From Smittium mucronatum (Eukaryota; Kickxellomycota; Harpellomycetes; Harpellales; Legeriomycetaceae): a DNA stretch of 64,000 bases. Below the pieces are notes generated by a model. That model did not search any database. It was not told where the DNA came from and was given only the letters and a program-made list of their open reading frames with translations. Positions 1 to 14,040 of the stretch are shown here, piece after piece. The stretch spans positions 1 to 64,000 of the forward strand of contig LSSL01000926.1 of the NCBI GenBank assembly GCA_001953115.1, in the 5' to 3' direction. The position numbers and the translations under genes were made by a program. The stretch's first letter is position 1, and every line of letters begins with the position of its first letter.

Positions 1-3000
1 TTATTTTATAACTAAAAATAGTTAGAAAAATCCAAATAAAAAGTATAAATAAATTCTATTTTTATTAAGATCTTTGTATTCATTATAAAAAATTTCTCAT
101 AAAGCCTGGTCACTAATTATAGAGAGGAAAGTTTTTAGCTAGAATGCTGGTCTATAGAATAATGAAAAAATAAAATGGAGGCGGAGGCGGAGGTGAAAAT
201 AAAAATTTTAGTTACCTTTATCTTTTATCAGAGTCGATTATTAACGTTCTATTAAGTTTAAGATCCAATAATTTTTCCTTAAAGAGATATTTCTTTGCCT
301 AATTAGCTTCTCGGAAAATCAATTTGAGCCCGATTCCTAATCGAAATTCTTGGGGGTGTTTTATTCCTTTTTGTCTAAACCGTTTTTTATAAATGTTTTT
401 AAAAGTAAAAATTCAGATTTATATTTTTTCCATCTTATCTTGGACTTGAATAAGCTATAATGAATTTGAAATGATAAATTTTTTTACCTTCTGGAAATTT
501 CTGTAGGCTCGAATGTTATTTTTAAGCTCGCTTCTGTTCGCACTAGGTTTGAATTTTTCGAGTTTGATTTCTGTATTTATTATATGAAAAACAGGAAACT
601 GAGATTTTTGGAACCATTTAATTTTATTTTTTTTAGATCCTAGATTCTGCTAAAATACTCTAAATTTTATTTAAAAAGTTTAGTGTAAAAGGCGATTTTT
701 ACTGGATAAGATTTAATATTTTTATCTTGGATAGGAAATTCGTTTGATTACATTGAAAATTAAAAAATTGCTTATTAGTCAAAGTTGCATCTAGGAAAAA
801 TTCACGTATGGGTAAAAATCGCCATTTAAAGTCAAACCCACGTAGGGTAAAATCCACTGCTTAAGAGGAAAACCCAATTATGTGTCAAATCCACGCACAA
901 AATATATATTTCATATATTAATCATATAAAAGATAAAAATGAAGCAGAATAATTTCCACATAATTCTCTCGATTTTCTCTGATCTTAAATAAATAAGATA
1001 AACCAAAAATAAATTTAAAATCTAGAGGATTTATTTTTGCATCATTTCAATTTAATAATTTAATTTGTCTCCAATTAAAAAATCGATAAAGTTATTTTTT
1101 ATTAGTAGATTTCAATAATAACAAGAAATATATATCTAAGAATTTAATTTTTCAAAATAAAATCATCATGTTTAAATCCATAAATTTTCATTCAATGATA
1201 AACATGTAGAGCGTAAGAGTCTGCATTTTAATAATTGTGGTGTTTTTAAAGAGTATAAAATAATTTTTTTTTAAAAAGTCCAACAGAAACTATGGGATAC
1301 ATACTGTTAATTAAAAAAAGGAGCCAATTTTTTTTATGCGACTTTTAGATATACTTATAATTTTTTTAATTAATTTAGTGGATATGTTTTTACTTGATCA
1401 TAAAATAGACTTTTTAGTAAACACATGTAAGATTTATTAAAGATTTAATTTAATAATAATAGAAAATATGTATATATAAATATATTAAATTAAATAAAAA
1501 ATATAATCTATAAAGTATATATAAGCATTTTCGATTTTCAACTATTATAAGAAGATTTTTTTTTGATATTTTTTCACAATAAAATTCTTCTTGATATAAT
1601 ACAATAATTATAATAGAATTTTTTGAAGGATAGTTCCATAATATCATAACAGAAAAGTATAAGTAAAAGAATAATTCTCTTAAAATTGTCTTTTTAAAAA
1701 TAAAGAGTGTATTCCAGATTTAAAAACAAAAATTTATAAAATAAAAAAAAATAAATTAGTAAAATTATCATTCAATATATGATTTTAATTATCAATATAT
1801 TATTTTTTTGAATTTTAATCGTTTTTTTCAATATAATTAAATCAAAAATCTATTAAGAATATATTATGGATAAATTTTAGCACAAAGGAATTTTATTAAA
1901 TTTTAAATAAAGATAATAAAAGTATCTAATTCTTACAAACTCTACAAAAATTAACAGAAATCAACAATAAATATAATATAATATATTCAAATTGGACCTT
2001 TTTTCGGTTAATTTCATTTTATTTGTATATTTTTATAGGTTTTATGAGACAAAATTAAACAAATATTCGATTAAAATATGCAAGAATTTTCAACCCGTAC
2101 AATTTTTTATCTAATGCTTGGAGAGAAAATTAATAAATATGAAAAAAAAACTTTTTATTTGAATTTTTTACTTTAGATTATCATTAAAATACTATAATTT
2201 ACATACTTAACAATATTTTTATTTATAAAATTATTTTAAACCAATTTACATTAATTTACCGAAAATGGCGTTTTAATAGGAAAATATAATTTAAAAAAGG
2301 GAACATATTTTTTAAATAACTTTATTGGGGCATAAAAACATATTTTCTTGCTAAATAAAATCAAATAAACAAGTTTTATGGAGTTTAATCGGAGATATAA
2401 TTAAAATGTATTATTTATATGTCCATTAAATAATATTTTGGATCATTTTCAAAATTTAAAACTTTTATAATAACCTTAATAAACTTATATAAAGTTATTA
2501 TACATAAAAACCAAAATGATTTATTTACACACTTTCATGAAATATTATCCCGAAAAAAATAATAATTTAATTATTCGGATAACCAAATTTAGTAAAAAAC
2601 GCGTCTTAAATATTTAAAATAAAAATTTGAGCTGAAATATAAAAATGGGTTTTTATAATAGTTCTAGATAGCAAAAAATAAAAAATTCAATTATGCAAAA
2701 TAAAATTTGATACTATCCTTTAATTGATAAATGGCCATAAAAAATGTAGACTTGAAGCTTTATAATTTTATAAAAATAATTTAGAAATTTTTTTATAGAA
2801 TTTCCAAATTTATATTAAAAAATATTTTTATTTAGCCATTATTGGATACATATTTGTTAAAAAATGACAATGGACTTATATTAATAAATATAAGTGAAAA
2901 AAACTATAAAGAATTTTACTGCATTTCTTTAATTGACCGTTTTTTATCAATTAGAATTTATTGATTGTTTTCAATTAAAAGAATAAAAATGGTAAAAATA

Positions 3001-6000
3001 TTATTTATATATAATTGATTATTTGGATGAAAATGATTAAATTTATATTGAATTATAATTTTATCACTTTTTTCTACTTAAATTCTTATCGATATGAATT
3101 CCAAAAATGGAAAATTGAATGAATATTGAACATATTAATTATATTATGATTTGAAGAATAATTAATTATAATAATATTTTTAATGGATTTAATATTATTT
3201 TCCTATGTATTTAATAATAAAATAAATGTACAACAGAATATAAATCAAATTTTAAAAATTTTATTTGTATAAAAATCTAGATTTTTTTAAAAAAACACGC
3301 AAAATTAAAAAATTTAATGCTTTTTTATCAAGTTAAATCATGATTATTAATAATTAAATAAAAAGCCATACTTTTGAAAAAAAAGTTGAAATTTTTTCTA
3401 TTTACCTAAACAAATAATAAAATTAATATAAGTTTTTCTCTATCCTGATTATCACTTTTAAATTAAAATATTAGTTTATAAAATTGTATGATTTTCAAAA
3501 AAAAAACTTTTTTAGAGACAAGATTCTATTAAATAATAAAAAATATATTTACTGATTTTTTATGACTTTTATAACTCAGAAATCTAATAGATTTATTTTT
3601 ATAAAAAAAATGAAGCGAATGATTTTTCAAAGATTTAAAACTGATTTTATTTTATTTTTTCCTTACTTTATCTTTTTTAATTAAATTTTTTTTTAGGTTA
3701 TATGTAAATAGAAAATACAGGAATAAGCTAAATTTTAAGAGGTTAACATTACGGAATTTTATATTTATAATTTGTATATCTTTAATAAAATATTCATTAA
3801 AAAGTTTATATAAAAGATTCATTTGAGGTACATGATTTTGAAAGTTTAACAATATTCAACCTAATAATTTTATTTAAATATTTATCTGATATAAAGTTAA
3901 TATAAACTTTAATTTTTAAAGATTTTTAGATATCCAGGCTCAAATTAAAAAGTTTGTATTAAGTTATGGGGTTTTAAACTTTTTTTAAGTTATTTTAATT
4001 AATTTATAACTAAAAATAATGATAATTGTTTTTAAAAAAATTCTATCAAAAATGTTTATCAATATGTATATTTATCAATAAACTTCAAATAGTAATTAAA
4101 AAAAAATTAAAAAATTAAAAAATGATAAGTACCATAATAAAAATTGTGATTTTTTACTTAGAATCCCATAATTATAAAGCATATAAGTTAAATGGCAACC
4201 AGAAATTTAGTAAAATTTACAATTTTACTTTAATCGATATTTATAATATGATTATGTAAAAAAAGTCTCTACGTTTTAATATATGCTAACTTACTACTTT
4301 TTTTCCTGTAAATAAAAACTTGGACAAAAAAATAACCAGATTTATTATTAACTTAACACGATTTTCTTAAATAAATTTTTAGGTGATACAATTAAAAAAA
4401 ATTATGACATCTTTTAAATATAAGTTTTTTTATTTTAAGGTGTAAAAAAAATTAAAAAATATAAAGACATGAAATTTTTTATTTTAAAAATAAGAATTGG
4501 AAAAGATTGATATACAAATACATCAGTGTAAAATTTCAAAATTTCAAACCCCTATAAATAAATTAATAAATATTTTTAAAATGTGTAAAATAGTTATTTA
4601 ATTTACATTTTTGTTTGAAAGAATACAAAAATTATTATTATTGCAATAATTTATTATAAATAGCATATAAAGACTTGATATTTAATATTCACGCATATGT
4701 ATTTGTATAGTTTTATGTGTTTTAATAAAAATAATTTAGTTAATAAAAAAAAAGATCAATTTATTCTCCTAAAAAAATAATCTATTACTATCTAATAAAT
4801 TTTTTGATATTAATTATGATTATGCTCAATATATATATAAAAGAGAAAAATAATTTATATAAGAAATATTTATTATTGAATAATTTAAATAAATTATACA
4901 TATTTTTTACAATACCAAAAAAAAAAAACACCTTGATTTCTTGAAAAATAAATATTATAAAGAATTAATTTAAATTTTTATCTGTAGCATTTAAAATAAA
5001 AATATAAAAACTTCAATTAAAAGTTTTGAATATCCTTATAAGGGATTTAATAAACCTTAAACACAATATGCAGAAATTTTAAAGAAAAAATATTAAGATA
5101 ATAATTTTGTATATACATTTATAATAGATGTCTTTTGATATTTTTACCTGCCTGATTTTAAAAATTAAGTTTAAGTTTTCATTTTTTAATGATATTTTTA
5201 AAATAATATTCTTATTTCAACATCTTATAATTCTTTATGTAAAACCAAATTTAGTGATTGAATACAAATAAAATATCATATATATTCTAATATGAAATTT
5301 TTTTACATTAAAAACTTAATTACTAAAATTTTGAAAAAAGACTCGATTTCCGGTGAAATTTTTTTTCTGACACGAAATTTTATCTATTAAAAATATCTAT
5401 TTAAAAAATCTAAAAATTGGAAGCAAATAAAAATATAAAATTCCAGACTCATTAAATTCCAATTAAATATTTTTTAATAAAAACTGTCTATTCTCTCAGA
5501 AATAATAATTAAATCATTATTAATAGCAAAATTATCAACACTTTATAAAATTAAAATAGAGTTAATGATTTAAATATAGTTTTTTAGCTAATAATATCCA
5601 TTTTTGTGATGTTTTAGATACTCTATTACCAAAAAAGCACTATAAATATATATTATTAATAAAACAAACAATTTTTCTAAAAAAACAGCAAAAGTAATCA
5701 TAGCTAAAAATAATTTATAAAACAGTATTATTTAAAAGATTGATTACTTAGCAGCTAATAAAATTTGATATAGAAAATTTATTATATTAATTGATGACTA
5801 ATATAAACCAGTATAATTAAATATATTATATCACCTTTAAATTGATGAGCTCACTAAATCTAAAAAATTGACACATTTTCCCTAATATAGAAATTTAAAT
5901 AAGAAAATATTATTTTCATTGGAATAAATGGAGCTAAATGAAGATAGGGAGTAAGTATTTTGGAGTTTGCTTATGAGAAATATTGGGATAATTGGATTAT

Positions 6001-9000
6001 AATAATTTAACTATTAGGCTGATAACTCTTTAAAAAAGTGATTTTGATATTTTTTCTGTATTAAGATTAAATCTCCTTATTTTAATGTTTTTATTCTAAG
6101 TGATATTTAATCTTTATTAAAGTTAATAACTTTTTTCTTTTTTTATTAAATATTTTTTTTTATTTTTCGATTTATTCAAATTTAAATCAGATTTCGAATC
6201 CTGAAATTGTTTTTTTTTAAATTTAATCTAATTTTTATATTCGAAAATAACGGTGAAAGATAAAATGTTTACCACTTTCACAAAAAGTATTTTTGATGCA
6301 TATAAATCACAAAAAACCTCTAAAATATTCAGTTTGTAAAAAAATTATCAAAAAATGAGAAAAATCTTTTAAATATTCCAAAAGTAATTTTTTGATCAAA
6401 AAAACGTACATCTAACAAAGCTAAATTAAGATTGAAATAAGTAATTAGGATATATCTTTTAATATACTATTTATATTTATATTTTTTCATTTTAAACTTA
6501 TATTTATTAACATATACTAAAAATTTTTTTTTATGATTATTCTTATATTATGTATATTATTCACAGACTACTTTATGTATTTATATCATATAATAATAAA
6601 TACGGAAGTTATAAATAAATTTTGAAGAAAGCTCATTACAAATATAAAAATTGAGCACTTCGCTAAAAAGCGTAGGATGAGTAGGATGGGGGGTCGGTTT
6701 CAATATTTATTTGATAATGAAATAAATCAATATGGCCAAATCACGCCTGAGTGATATTTATTACAATAAATTTATTGAAAAATAAAAATTAGGATCACTT
6801 CAGAATATAATTTACATAAAAATATTACGACATCTCTATTAGATAAAAGAAATAATTGATTTTTTAAAAACGAAATTTATATCATATAATTAAGCTTCCT
6901 ATACGACAAATGAAAAAATTATATTGGTTTTTAATTACTTGTAATAAAAAATAAATATGGAAATTTATAAAATTTTATTCTCTTTTTTCAAAATGGTGAG
7001 TGACTGGTATATATATATATATAAAATGAAATAAATAAAATATTTATTTTTATTTCTCATTTTTATAGCTTTCAATAGTATTATATTAATAAATAAATTG
7101 TTTTTTTTTCAGGATGCGCTATAAATTGTTATTAATTTTTTTTTAAATATTATTTATAATGTTCAAAATCAAATCAAATATCTTAAAACTCACTTTTGAA
7201 TACACGTAAAATTTATTTGATCATATATAGCTTATTTTTTTTAAAAAATCTAGATCTAAATACCAAAGATATATCTAATTTTGTATTGATTCGTTTCAAA
7301 TTTGAAAATAATATTTATTATATAATCTAACAAAATTTTAATTTATTTTTCTCTTTTTAATAATAAAGTTTTACTTAAAAAACTATATCTGTCATTAGAA
7401 TTAAATAAAATCATTGTTTTGAGGATATTTAAAAATTAAATTTTATAAAAAAAACCCCTTGACATCATTGAGGGTTAGATTAAATTCTATTTCTAGCAAA
7501 TTTTATCCCTATATATGACAAATATTTCTAACCAAATTCTTATATCAAGAAAAAAAAATCGGGGTTTTCAGGATGAAGTGAGATCAGCCAGTTAAAGCTA
7601 ATATAAGAAATTAACATATATAGATTTTCAGAGGTCTTAAAATAACAAATAGATGATTATAAATAGATTTTTTACTGTCCGTTATTTAATCAAACAATTA
7701 AATCAGAATGGTTGAAAGATTGTTTTTAAATTCATATAATTTTGATATTTTTTTGTAACATTTTCTATTTTTTTAAATTCAGCTTAATAAAATTTAATTA
7801 TTTATTTGTTTTAAAAAGCTCTGATTTTTGAATAGGATAGCATCAAAACTTACAAATCATATATCTTTTAAATAAGTTATTTTTATTTAATTCAAAAAAA
7901 CCCGAAAAAAAATTTAAAGCATTGAATTTCCAAGTTTTTATTAGTCAATAAAATTTTATTATAAATAAAAAAATAAAAATAAAATAATATGATTAAGATA
8001 ATTGTAGTATAAATTAAAATATGCAATAATTTAAAGGTGTATTATATCATCAATAATTTTTTTAAATTTATAATGCAAAATTAGTGTTAAATAATACTAA
8101 GTAAAAATGTAAATTAAAATTTTGAACTTTATTAAGGAAAATAATTTCTATTCGTTTGACATAGATATCTATATAGAATTTAATTTATAAATTTCGATAC
8201 GTAATTCATTTTTGAAATAGTTTTTGAAGTTTTCTAAACAATTAAAGTAATTTTGTACTCAAAAAAAAAATATTTTAAAAAATACACTATAATATTTAAA
8301 TAAAAATAGAGCGAATAGAAATAATGGCTTTAAACTATAAAAAATCTAAAATTTACATCAAATTTTTAATTATTTTTATAATAAAAAATTAATCTTCAAA
8401 GCTTTTCTGATATGCTATATCATATTATAAACGTATTTTTCCGAATAATGATCTGGAATTGAAATAAGAATAGATTTAAACAAATAGAATTGATTATTTT
8501 TGTCAAAATGTACATTTTATCGAATACTAATAGTATTTTTTTTGAAAATATGACATTTTTAAATGAGTTATCTAAAAAAAATCCTTATAAAAAAATATAC
8601 GTGGACAAAGCTATATGATATGAATAAATAATGTGAATATTAAAATTTAAAAATAAATAAACTCTAGACATTAAAATTTTATAAGGAATTATTACATGTG
8701 TTTTAATAGTTTTTTTTCTAAAATTTTAAATTAATACAAGTAGATTTATAGAGTTAAAAATGATTAAACTTAAATAAATGATAAAGGAGAAACAAGTTTT
8801 CAGATAGAATTTAGAAGGTTTATTTTTCTCCTTTGATTTCCTTTTATTATAATATATATATTTGTGGATTTGGTTTTTATTTATTATATTTCATGTTGAT
8901 TTTATTAATCAAAAAATGAACTTTTCTGAAATTATCGAAAATTTTCTATTTATAATTAAAAATAGAGGGCTGATAATATTAGGAATGAATTTATAATAAT

Positions 9001-12000
9001 TTGGGGTTATTAGCAGTAATTAATAATCAATCTTATTTATATCGTTGTATAAAGTTTACATCATAATTTAATAATGTCTTATTAATATTTATCGATATTT
9101 TGTTTTTATAAAACAAATTCGCAAAAGAAAGTCACATGACGAATCATTAGACCATTTTTTTTAATAAAATTTATTAATTTTTAAACTAAAATTAAACCGC
9201 AATACCGAGAATCATTCAATCCATAAAGATAGGAAATTTATTAGTATACAAAAATTTAAAGATAAAAATAAAAATAAAAAAGTCAATCTTTTAACATTTT
9301 TTTCTGTATAAAATAGGCCTTTTTATCGAAATTCAAACTAAATTTCAATATTTTAAATTTCTCTGATAAATGGAAATGGTGCTATTACAAAAAAAATCAA
9401 TAAACTATCCACTTTTAAATAATTATTTGTAATGAGCCTATCAAATTATAAATCATAAAATAATACAACTATATATTAACCAAGCTACTAAGAAAAAACA
9501 GGTATAGTATTAATATTGTCCAATATAGATAAAAATTTCAATTAATATGAAAGAATTAAAACATACAAAACTTTACTCCAAAAAAATTAAATATTTAGTT
9601 TGAACCAGGTATTTTCTCTTATTACAGCGTATTAATAATTAAAATTTTACAGTTATATTTTGTGTGTTTTTTCGAGTGGTTATAAATTTATTAAATCGTA
9701 AATAACTATAAAAGATTTAATAAAAAAAATTTATAATGAAATGAATGATGAAACTTGAACCCATAATAATTATATTTTAAATAAAATATATTATACTCTC
9801 GACTTTAAATAGAATAATTTTCTGATTTTCTGATTAATTGTTGATGCACATCAATTAAAAGTAAGATTTTGGAGTTAAGCCATATAAAAAATCACTCAAT
9901 TTTAATTTCGGAGTTGTAAAAGCTAAATAGGATCTTTTTTGTGCTGTAAATTTTTTTGATTTATTATTTTATAATAATTTCAAAAAATAGCCCTAAAAAA
10001 AGTCTAGATACTATATTCATTATTTTTAGGAAAGCTTCTTGATAAAAATACATTTTTTACAAGGGTAAGATATCTGCATTTTCTTAAACCTTTTATCCCA
10101 ACCTTTTGAAATAAATCTATAAATCATAGATATATATACCTTCGAAAGTCTCTCCTCTTTCTTATTTCCTATAAATAAATGGGGATTCATTGCGTGTATA
10201 ATCATTCATAATACACACAAACCTATATATACCTAGGGCTACTACACTTTGACAAATCTTTTTAATAATGCACAAACTAATTAATCCAAGAAGGTTACAA
10301 TCTAAATAGATCAAATCCACAGGGCTATTATTATTTTTAAAAAATACACAGAGCAATTTTCGCTTCATAGTTAGATACTTTTTAAAACAAATTTTCAATA
10401 ATAAAAGATTCTTATTTTTTTTTTTTTTCGAAAATTTGGTTCTGGCTTAAAAATAATTATAATTTTTGGGGCGGAGGAGTAATTTAAATGTCTTAGGAGC
10501 TACTTAGTTTAATTTAGAATAAAACACATGATTCAAGCATATACGTTAATGGGAAAAAATCGATTTATATTTATTTCGTATTAATAGATGTTTTAAAATT
10601 TTCATGGATGAAGTTAAAACAATACTCTAAAATCTGAATATCCAAAACAAAAAACAATGGGGTCTAAAAATTTATTATAAAATTTATTTGTGCATCAATT
10701 TTTAGAAATTAAATAGTTCTCTTTACAAAAATCAGAGTGGGGTAGTAGAATTTTGAAACAGAAAGAAATTAAGAATCATTCAAAAAAAAAATCTACAAAA
10801 ACAAATTTAATCAATTTAACCTTGATAATATCTCTAATGCTTTTATATAATGTTTTATAATTCACAAATTTTTAATGAATTCCCAGAGAAAATCTTAGTG
10901 AAATTTAAAACATCTCGATTATTAATCGTCTCAAACAATTAACTAACCCCCGTTAACATTAAATTATAGTAATAGATTAAATCCAGCAAATATTTATAAT
11001 TTTCAGAAAATATTTTATTAATTTATCCTATTAATAGAGAATGAATGCTGAATAACAAACTAAGACTATGGGATCGAAAATAAGGATAATTTTTTTAGGT
11101 GTTAAAAAATATCAAAAACAAGCCTAGGAAAATTAGATAATCAAAATTATTTGTATTAGAAACTAACAATCATGTTTATTCGTATTTTTTATGAATTCGC
11201 ACCAAAAAAAATGAGTGTGTGTAACATAGAAATTAAAAATATAAAAAAGTTTCAATTAGAAATTTTTTCGATAATTTGAAACAATTTCAGTCACTATTCT
11301 TAAATTGCAAAGAAGCATTAGTAAGTTTTTGATTCGATATTAGCAAGAGATCATATTCAATTATTTAATATCATTTTTCTTAAAAGAAAAATACTGAAAT
11401 AATATCTCTAAATGGACTTGATTATATAGACTTAATAATTAGAATACTTGGACAAAAAAAAACAAGCGTTTTTGATTTGTAGAAGGGATCTTTTTTGCAT
11501 GTTTCACAAAATGAATTTTAAAACACTTTCTAAAAACCAATTTTAAATCAACCATATTTTATCTGTTTGCCCTTTTTTATTTTAGTAAATAGTTCGAAAT
11601 GAAAAAAAATTAATCTAATTAGATTTGAAGCGGATCTAGATCTTTTAAATTCAAGTTATTAAATACGAAATATTACTCGTTGTTTGGAATTAAATTAATA
11701 AAATGTTTTCGTAGTACAAAAAAATAATACTGAAAAAGGCAAATTTTAAATCCTCTAATCGCCAAAAAAAAATCATCGAGATTGATTGTTGAAAGTTTGA
11801 AAATTACGTCATTTTCAAACTCATTAACAAAATGCAACCAAAAAAGAACGAATAAATACTTTCTGAATGTTAAAAGTTAGTGGAAAAGGGTGATTGTGAG
11901 AAATTTGTGAAAAAAAAAGAAAAAAACATTTTTTTAGAACATATATTTTAGAGAATAACTGTATTACAGATTTGTAATTTTTTTCGGAAAAAGAAGTTTT

Positions 12001-12205
12001 TCACCCTTAAAGTAAAAAAAAAAGTTTTACTATAACCTCGCGTTCAAGAAAAATAGAATATATAACACATATACGCTTATGAACTTAGGATGAACATTGA
12101 TTTTAGTATACCATTCTGATTTTTTTTTAGATTTTTGTAAAAAAATTCCTCATAGAGAATTTAGAGAAGTTATTTTGTTCATACTTTATTGAATTAAAAT
12201 TAACT
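1..12205. other. AT-rich gene-empty region
   Basis: I see no supportable gene in this stretch. Both strands are dominated by A/T runs, and the short ORFs (for example 1450-1647, 3652-3852 and 10162-10398 on the minus strand) have the Ile/Leu/Phe/Lys/Asn/Tyr-rich composition expected from random AT-rich DNA. Small features are a (GGAGGC)-type hexamer run near 177-195 and an AT dinucleotide run near 7009-7024. Slightly less AT-rich patches near 800-900, 6650-6760 and 10080-10340 could be old transposon remnants, but nothing in them is recognisable. Confidence 0.7.
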
Positions 12206-12271
12206 TTGAATTTTTTTTCCTTTGGAGCTTTGAGTTTTTATGGTCTTTACTTTAATTTTCGAATTAAAAAA

Positions 12272-12385
12272 ATGTCCATTCATATGAAGAAGGGAACAAT
12301 GATTAATTCATCAAACGACTTATATGAAAAGTCAATAATTTTAAATCCTAATTGTGAGCAAAAAGCGCAAATCTATCAGAGGAAA
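12272..12385 (+). pseudogene. Out-of-frame N-terminal tail of MCT-like transporter 1
   Basis: This stretch reads from an ATG at 12272 (alternative ATGs at 12284 and 12299) in a frame different from the transporter ORF downstream. Its end (Asn-Cys-Glu-Gln-Lys-Ala-Gln) resembles the cytosolic tail of the intact paralogue at 35238 (Asn-Gln-Glu-Arg-Ala). The transporter frame itself has a TGA at 12355-12357. It then encodes the conserved Glu-Lys-Glu-Phe-Pro-Pro-Pro-Asp-Lys-Gly-Tyr-Ala-Trp segment from about 12379. A single one-base deletion between about 12358 and 12395 would explain both readings. An A-run at 12383-12387 is a likely site for either slippage or a sequencing error. Confidence 0.6.
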
Positions 12386-12426
12386 AAGAATTTCCGCCCC
12401 CAGATAAAGGATATGCATGGATTATA

Positions 12427-13602
12427 ATGATAGCCTCATTGGTGAATCTTTTGTTAGCCTTCGGAAGCCCTAATGCTTTTGGAGTTTTTCAAGCTTATTA
12501 CTTGAAAGTTCTATTTGTTAATGAGCCAGCTGATAAGATTGCATGGATATCAACTATGACCGTAACATGTACTCTTTGCGGAGGACTAATAGCGGGTCCA
12601 TTGGTAAAGATTATTGGAATGAGAAACGCCAGTTTGACAGGAACCGTTATTGCTACTACAGGACTAATACTGGCTTCATTCAGTACCCAAATATGGCAGT
12701 TAGTGCTTACCCAAGGGATAATATTCGGTCTAGGTTCATCATTGATCGTTAATATATCACTATCTGCACCTGCATTGTGGTTTGAAAAGCATAAGGGATT
12801 GGCAATAGGCATAGTTACTTCTGGTGGCAGTTCAGGGGCACTGATACTGGTCCCAGTAGTAACTAAATCGGTTTCGACCTTGAGTATACATTGGTCTTTT
12901 AGGATACTGGCTTTTTTGTTTTTGGTGTGCACAGGTATAAGTGGATATCTTTTAAAGCCTAGAAGGGAATTGGTTAATAACAGAAAATTTATTGATTGGT
13001 CTTCACTAAAAGACCCTGCTGCTGTTATGATATATTTGGTTGGTATGCTTTTACAAATCGGGTTCAATGTAGTAGTGTTATATTTCCCAGCCAGTCTTAT
13101 TGATATCGGAAAATCACAGACAACTTCATCAAACCTGATTATGGTGTATTGCGCCTTTTCATCACTGAGTAGGATAATATGCGGAAATTTAGCTAGGAGA
13201 TTTGGAGCTGTGAATATAACCATCGTTTCTCATGCAGTTGCAGGCATAGTCTTTTTGAGTATGTGGTACTCATCTCACAATTTTTCTGTTTTTCTGGCTT
13301 TTTATATATCGTTTGGCATATTCGGAGTTCCATTTTTCTCATTGGGGCCGTTAATCGTGGCCGACTGCTATCCAGATGAAAATGTTTATCAGATAAATGG
13401 TCTGGCTTATCTAGCTATGGGATTGACGGTCTTAGTTTGTGTGCCTACTACTGGAGTTGTGTTTCAAAAAGTTGGAAATCGTATTGATTACAGTTCGATC
13501 ATTATAATAGGTGCTGTAGCATATTTGGTATCTTTAATTCCCTTGATTTCGCTGAAGTATTTACTAAAGCGTGAAAATCAGAATTTTAAAGTCAAGAACT
13601 AA
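12427..13602 (+). CDS. MFS monocarboxylate-transporter-like protein, paralogue 1 (5' frameshift)
   Basis: The 391 codons from ATG 12427 encode a multi-span integral membrane protein of the major facilitator superfamily, related to fungal MCT-like transporters. These family members are proton-linked or facilitative carriers of small carboxylates; the substrate here is unknown. Visible hallmarks are the first transmembrane helix, the Trp-Phe-Glu-Lys-His-Lys-Gly-Leu-Ala-Ile-Gly block with a Ser-Gly-Gly-Ser-Ser-Gly loop (about residues 118-136), and a motif-A-like Gly-Asn-Leu-Ala-Arg-Arg-Phe-Gly between helices 8 and 9. It aligns without gaps to residues 45-435 of the copy at 35238, with about 54 substitutions by eye (about 86% identity), mostly conservative. 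The conserved Asp-Lys-Gly-Tyr-Ala-Trp box is encoded just upstream of this ATG, in frame but behind a TGA, so the listed start is only the first usable ATG. The gene is probably a recent pseudogene, or the assembly has a one-base error. An AATAAA lies near 13692. Confidence 0.82.
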   Translation: MIASLVNLLLAFGSPNAFGVFQAYYLKVLFVNEPADKIAWISTMTVTCTLCGGLIAGPLVKIIGMRNASLTGTVIATTGLILASFSTQIWQLVLTQGIIFGLGSSLIVNISLSAPALWFEKHKGLAIGIVTSGGSSGALILVPVVTKSVSTLSIHWSFRILAFLFLVCTGISGYLLKPRRELVNNRKFIDWSSLKDPAAVMIYLVGMLLQIGFNVVVLYFPASLIDIGKSQTTSSNLIMVYCAFSSLSRIICGNLARRFGAVNITIVSHAVAGIVFLSMWYSSHNFSVFLAFYISFGIFGVPFFSLGPLIVADCYPDENVYQINGLAYLAMGLTVLVCVPTTGVVFQKVGNRIDYSSIIIIGAVAYLVSLIPLISLKYLLKRENQNFKVKN

Positions 13603-14040
13603 ACAGATTTTATTATAATTTTATTGAAAAATCAATTTTTTCCTACTTAGTATTTGTACATATTTAATAATTATATTCATACCTTTTTAAATAATAAATT
13701 ACCTTTTAAAAAAAATCTTCTGTGTATAGAATTAAAATCTATAATAACATTTTTCTAGTTTTAAATTTTATCTGTGAATATATGTATATTTGATTGAAGT
13801 ATATTAATTTTTTTAGTAATTCATTTCGCTAATTAGAATATTTTGATATTTATTATGTTCATAAATGAGAATTGTTAGTATATTGTGAAGTCCTTTTTTT
13901 TTAAAAAAAAAAAGTGATCTAAATATCCAATAACTTTTAAACTATAAAGATTTAACGAATATAGAATTTACGCAACATTTGAATATGAAGATAATAAAAT
14001 ATCCTGTCTCTCACAAATTACAATTATAATATAAGAATTT
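13603..14040. other. 3' flank of MCT-like gene 1
   Basis: This is AT-rich sequence after the stop codon with no ORF. An AATAAA hexamer near 13692 is the nearest candidate polyadenylation signal. Nothing else is recognised. Confidence 0.5.

Noticed and set aside
7005..7024. AT dinucleotide runs here and at 24600, 44529 and 54770
   Set aside because: Ordinary microsatellites in AT-rich DNA; no further structure.
12354..12379. A 26-nt GT-AG intron that might restore the frame of MCT-like gene 1
   Set aside because: Joining 12353 to 12380 creates a TAG at the junction, the length is below the range of ordinary fungal introns, and neither paralogue shows other introns.
12498..13223. A 241-codon frame on the minus strand antisense to MCT-like gene 1
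   Set aside because: It mirrors the codon structure of the sense gene; the intact paralogue has only broken antisense frames, so no independent conservation is visible.
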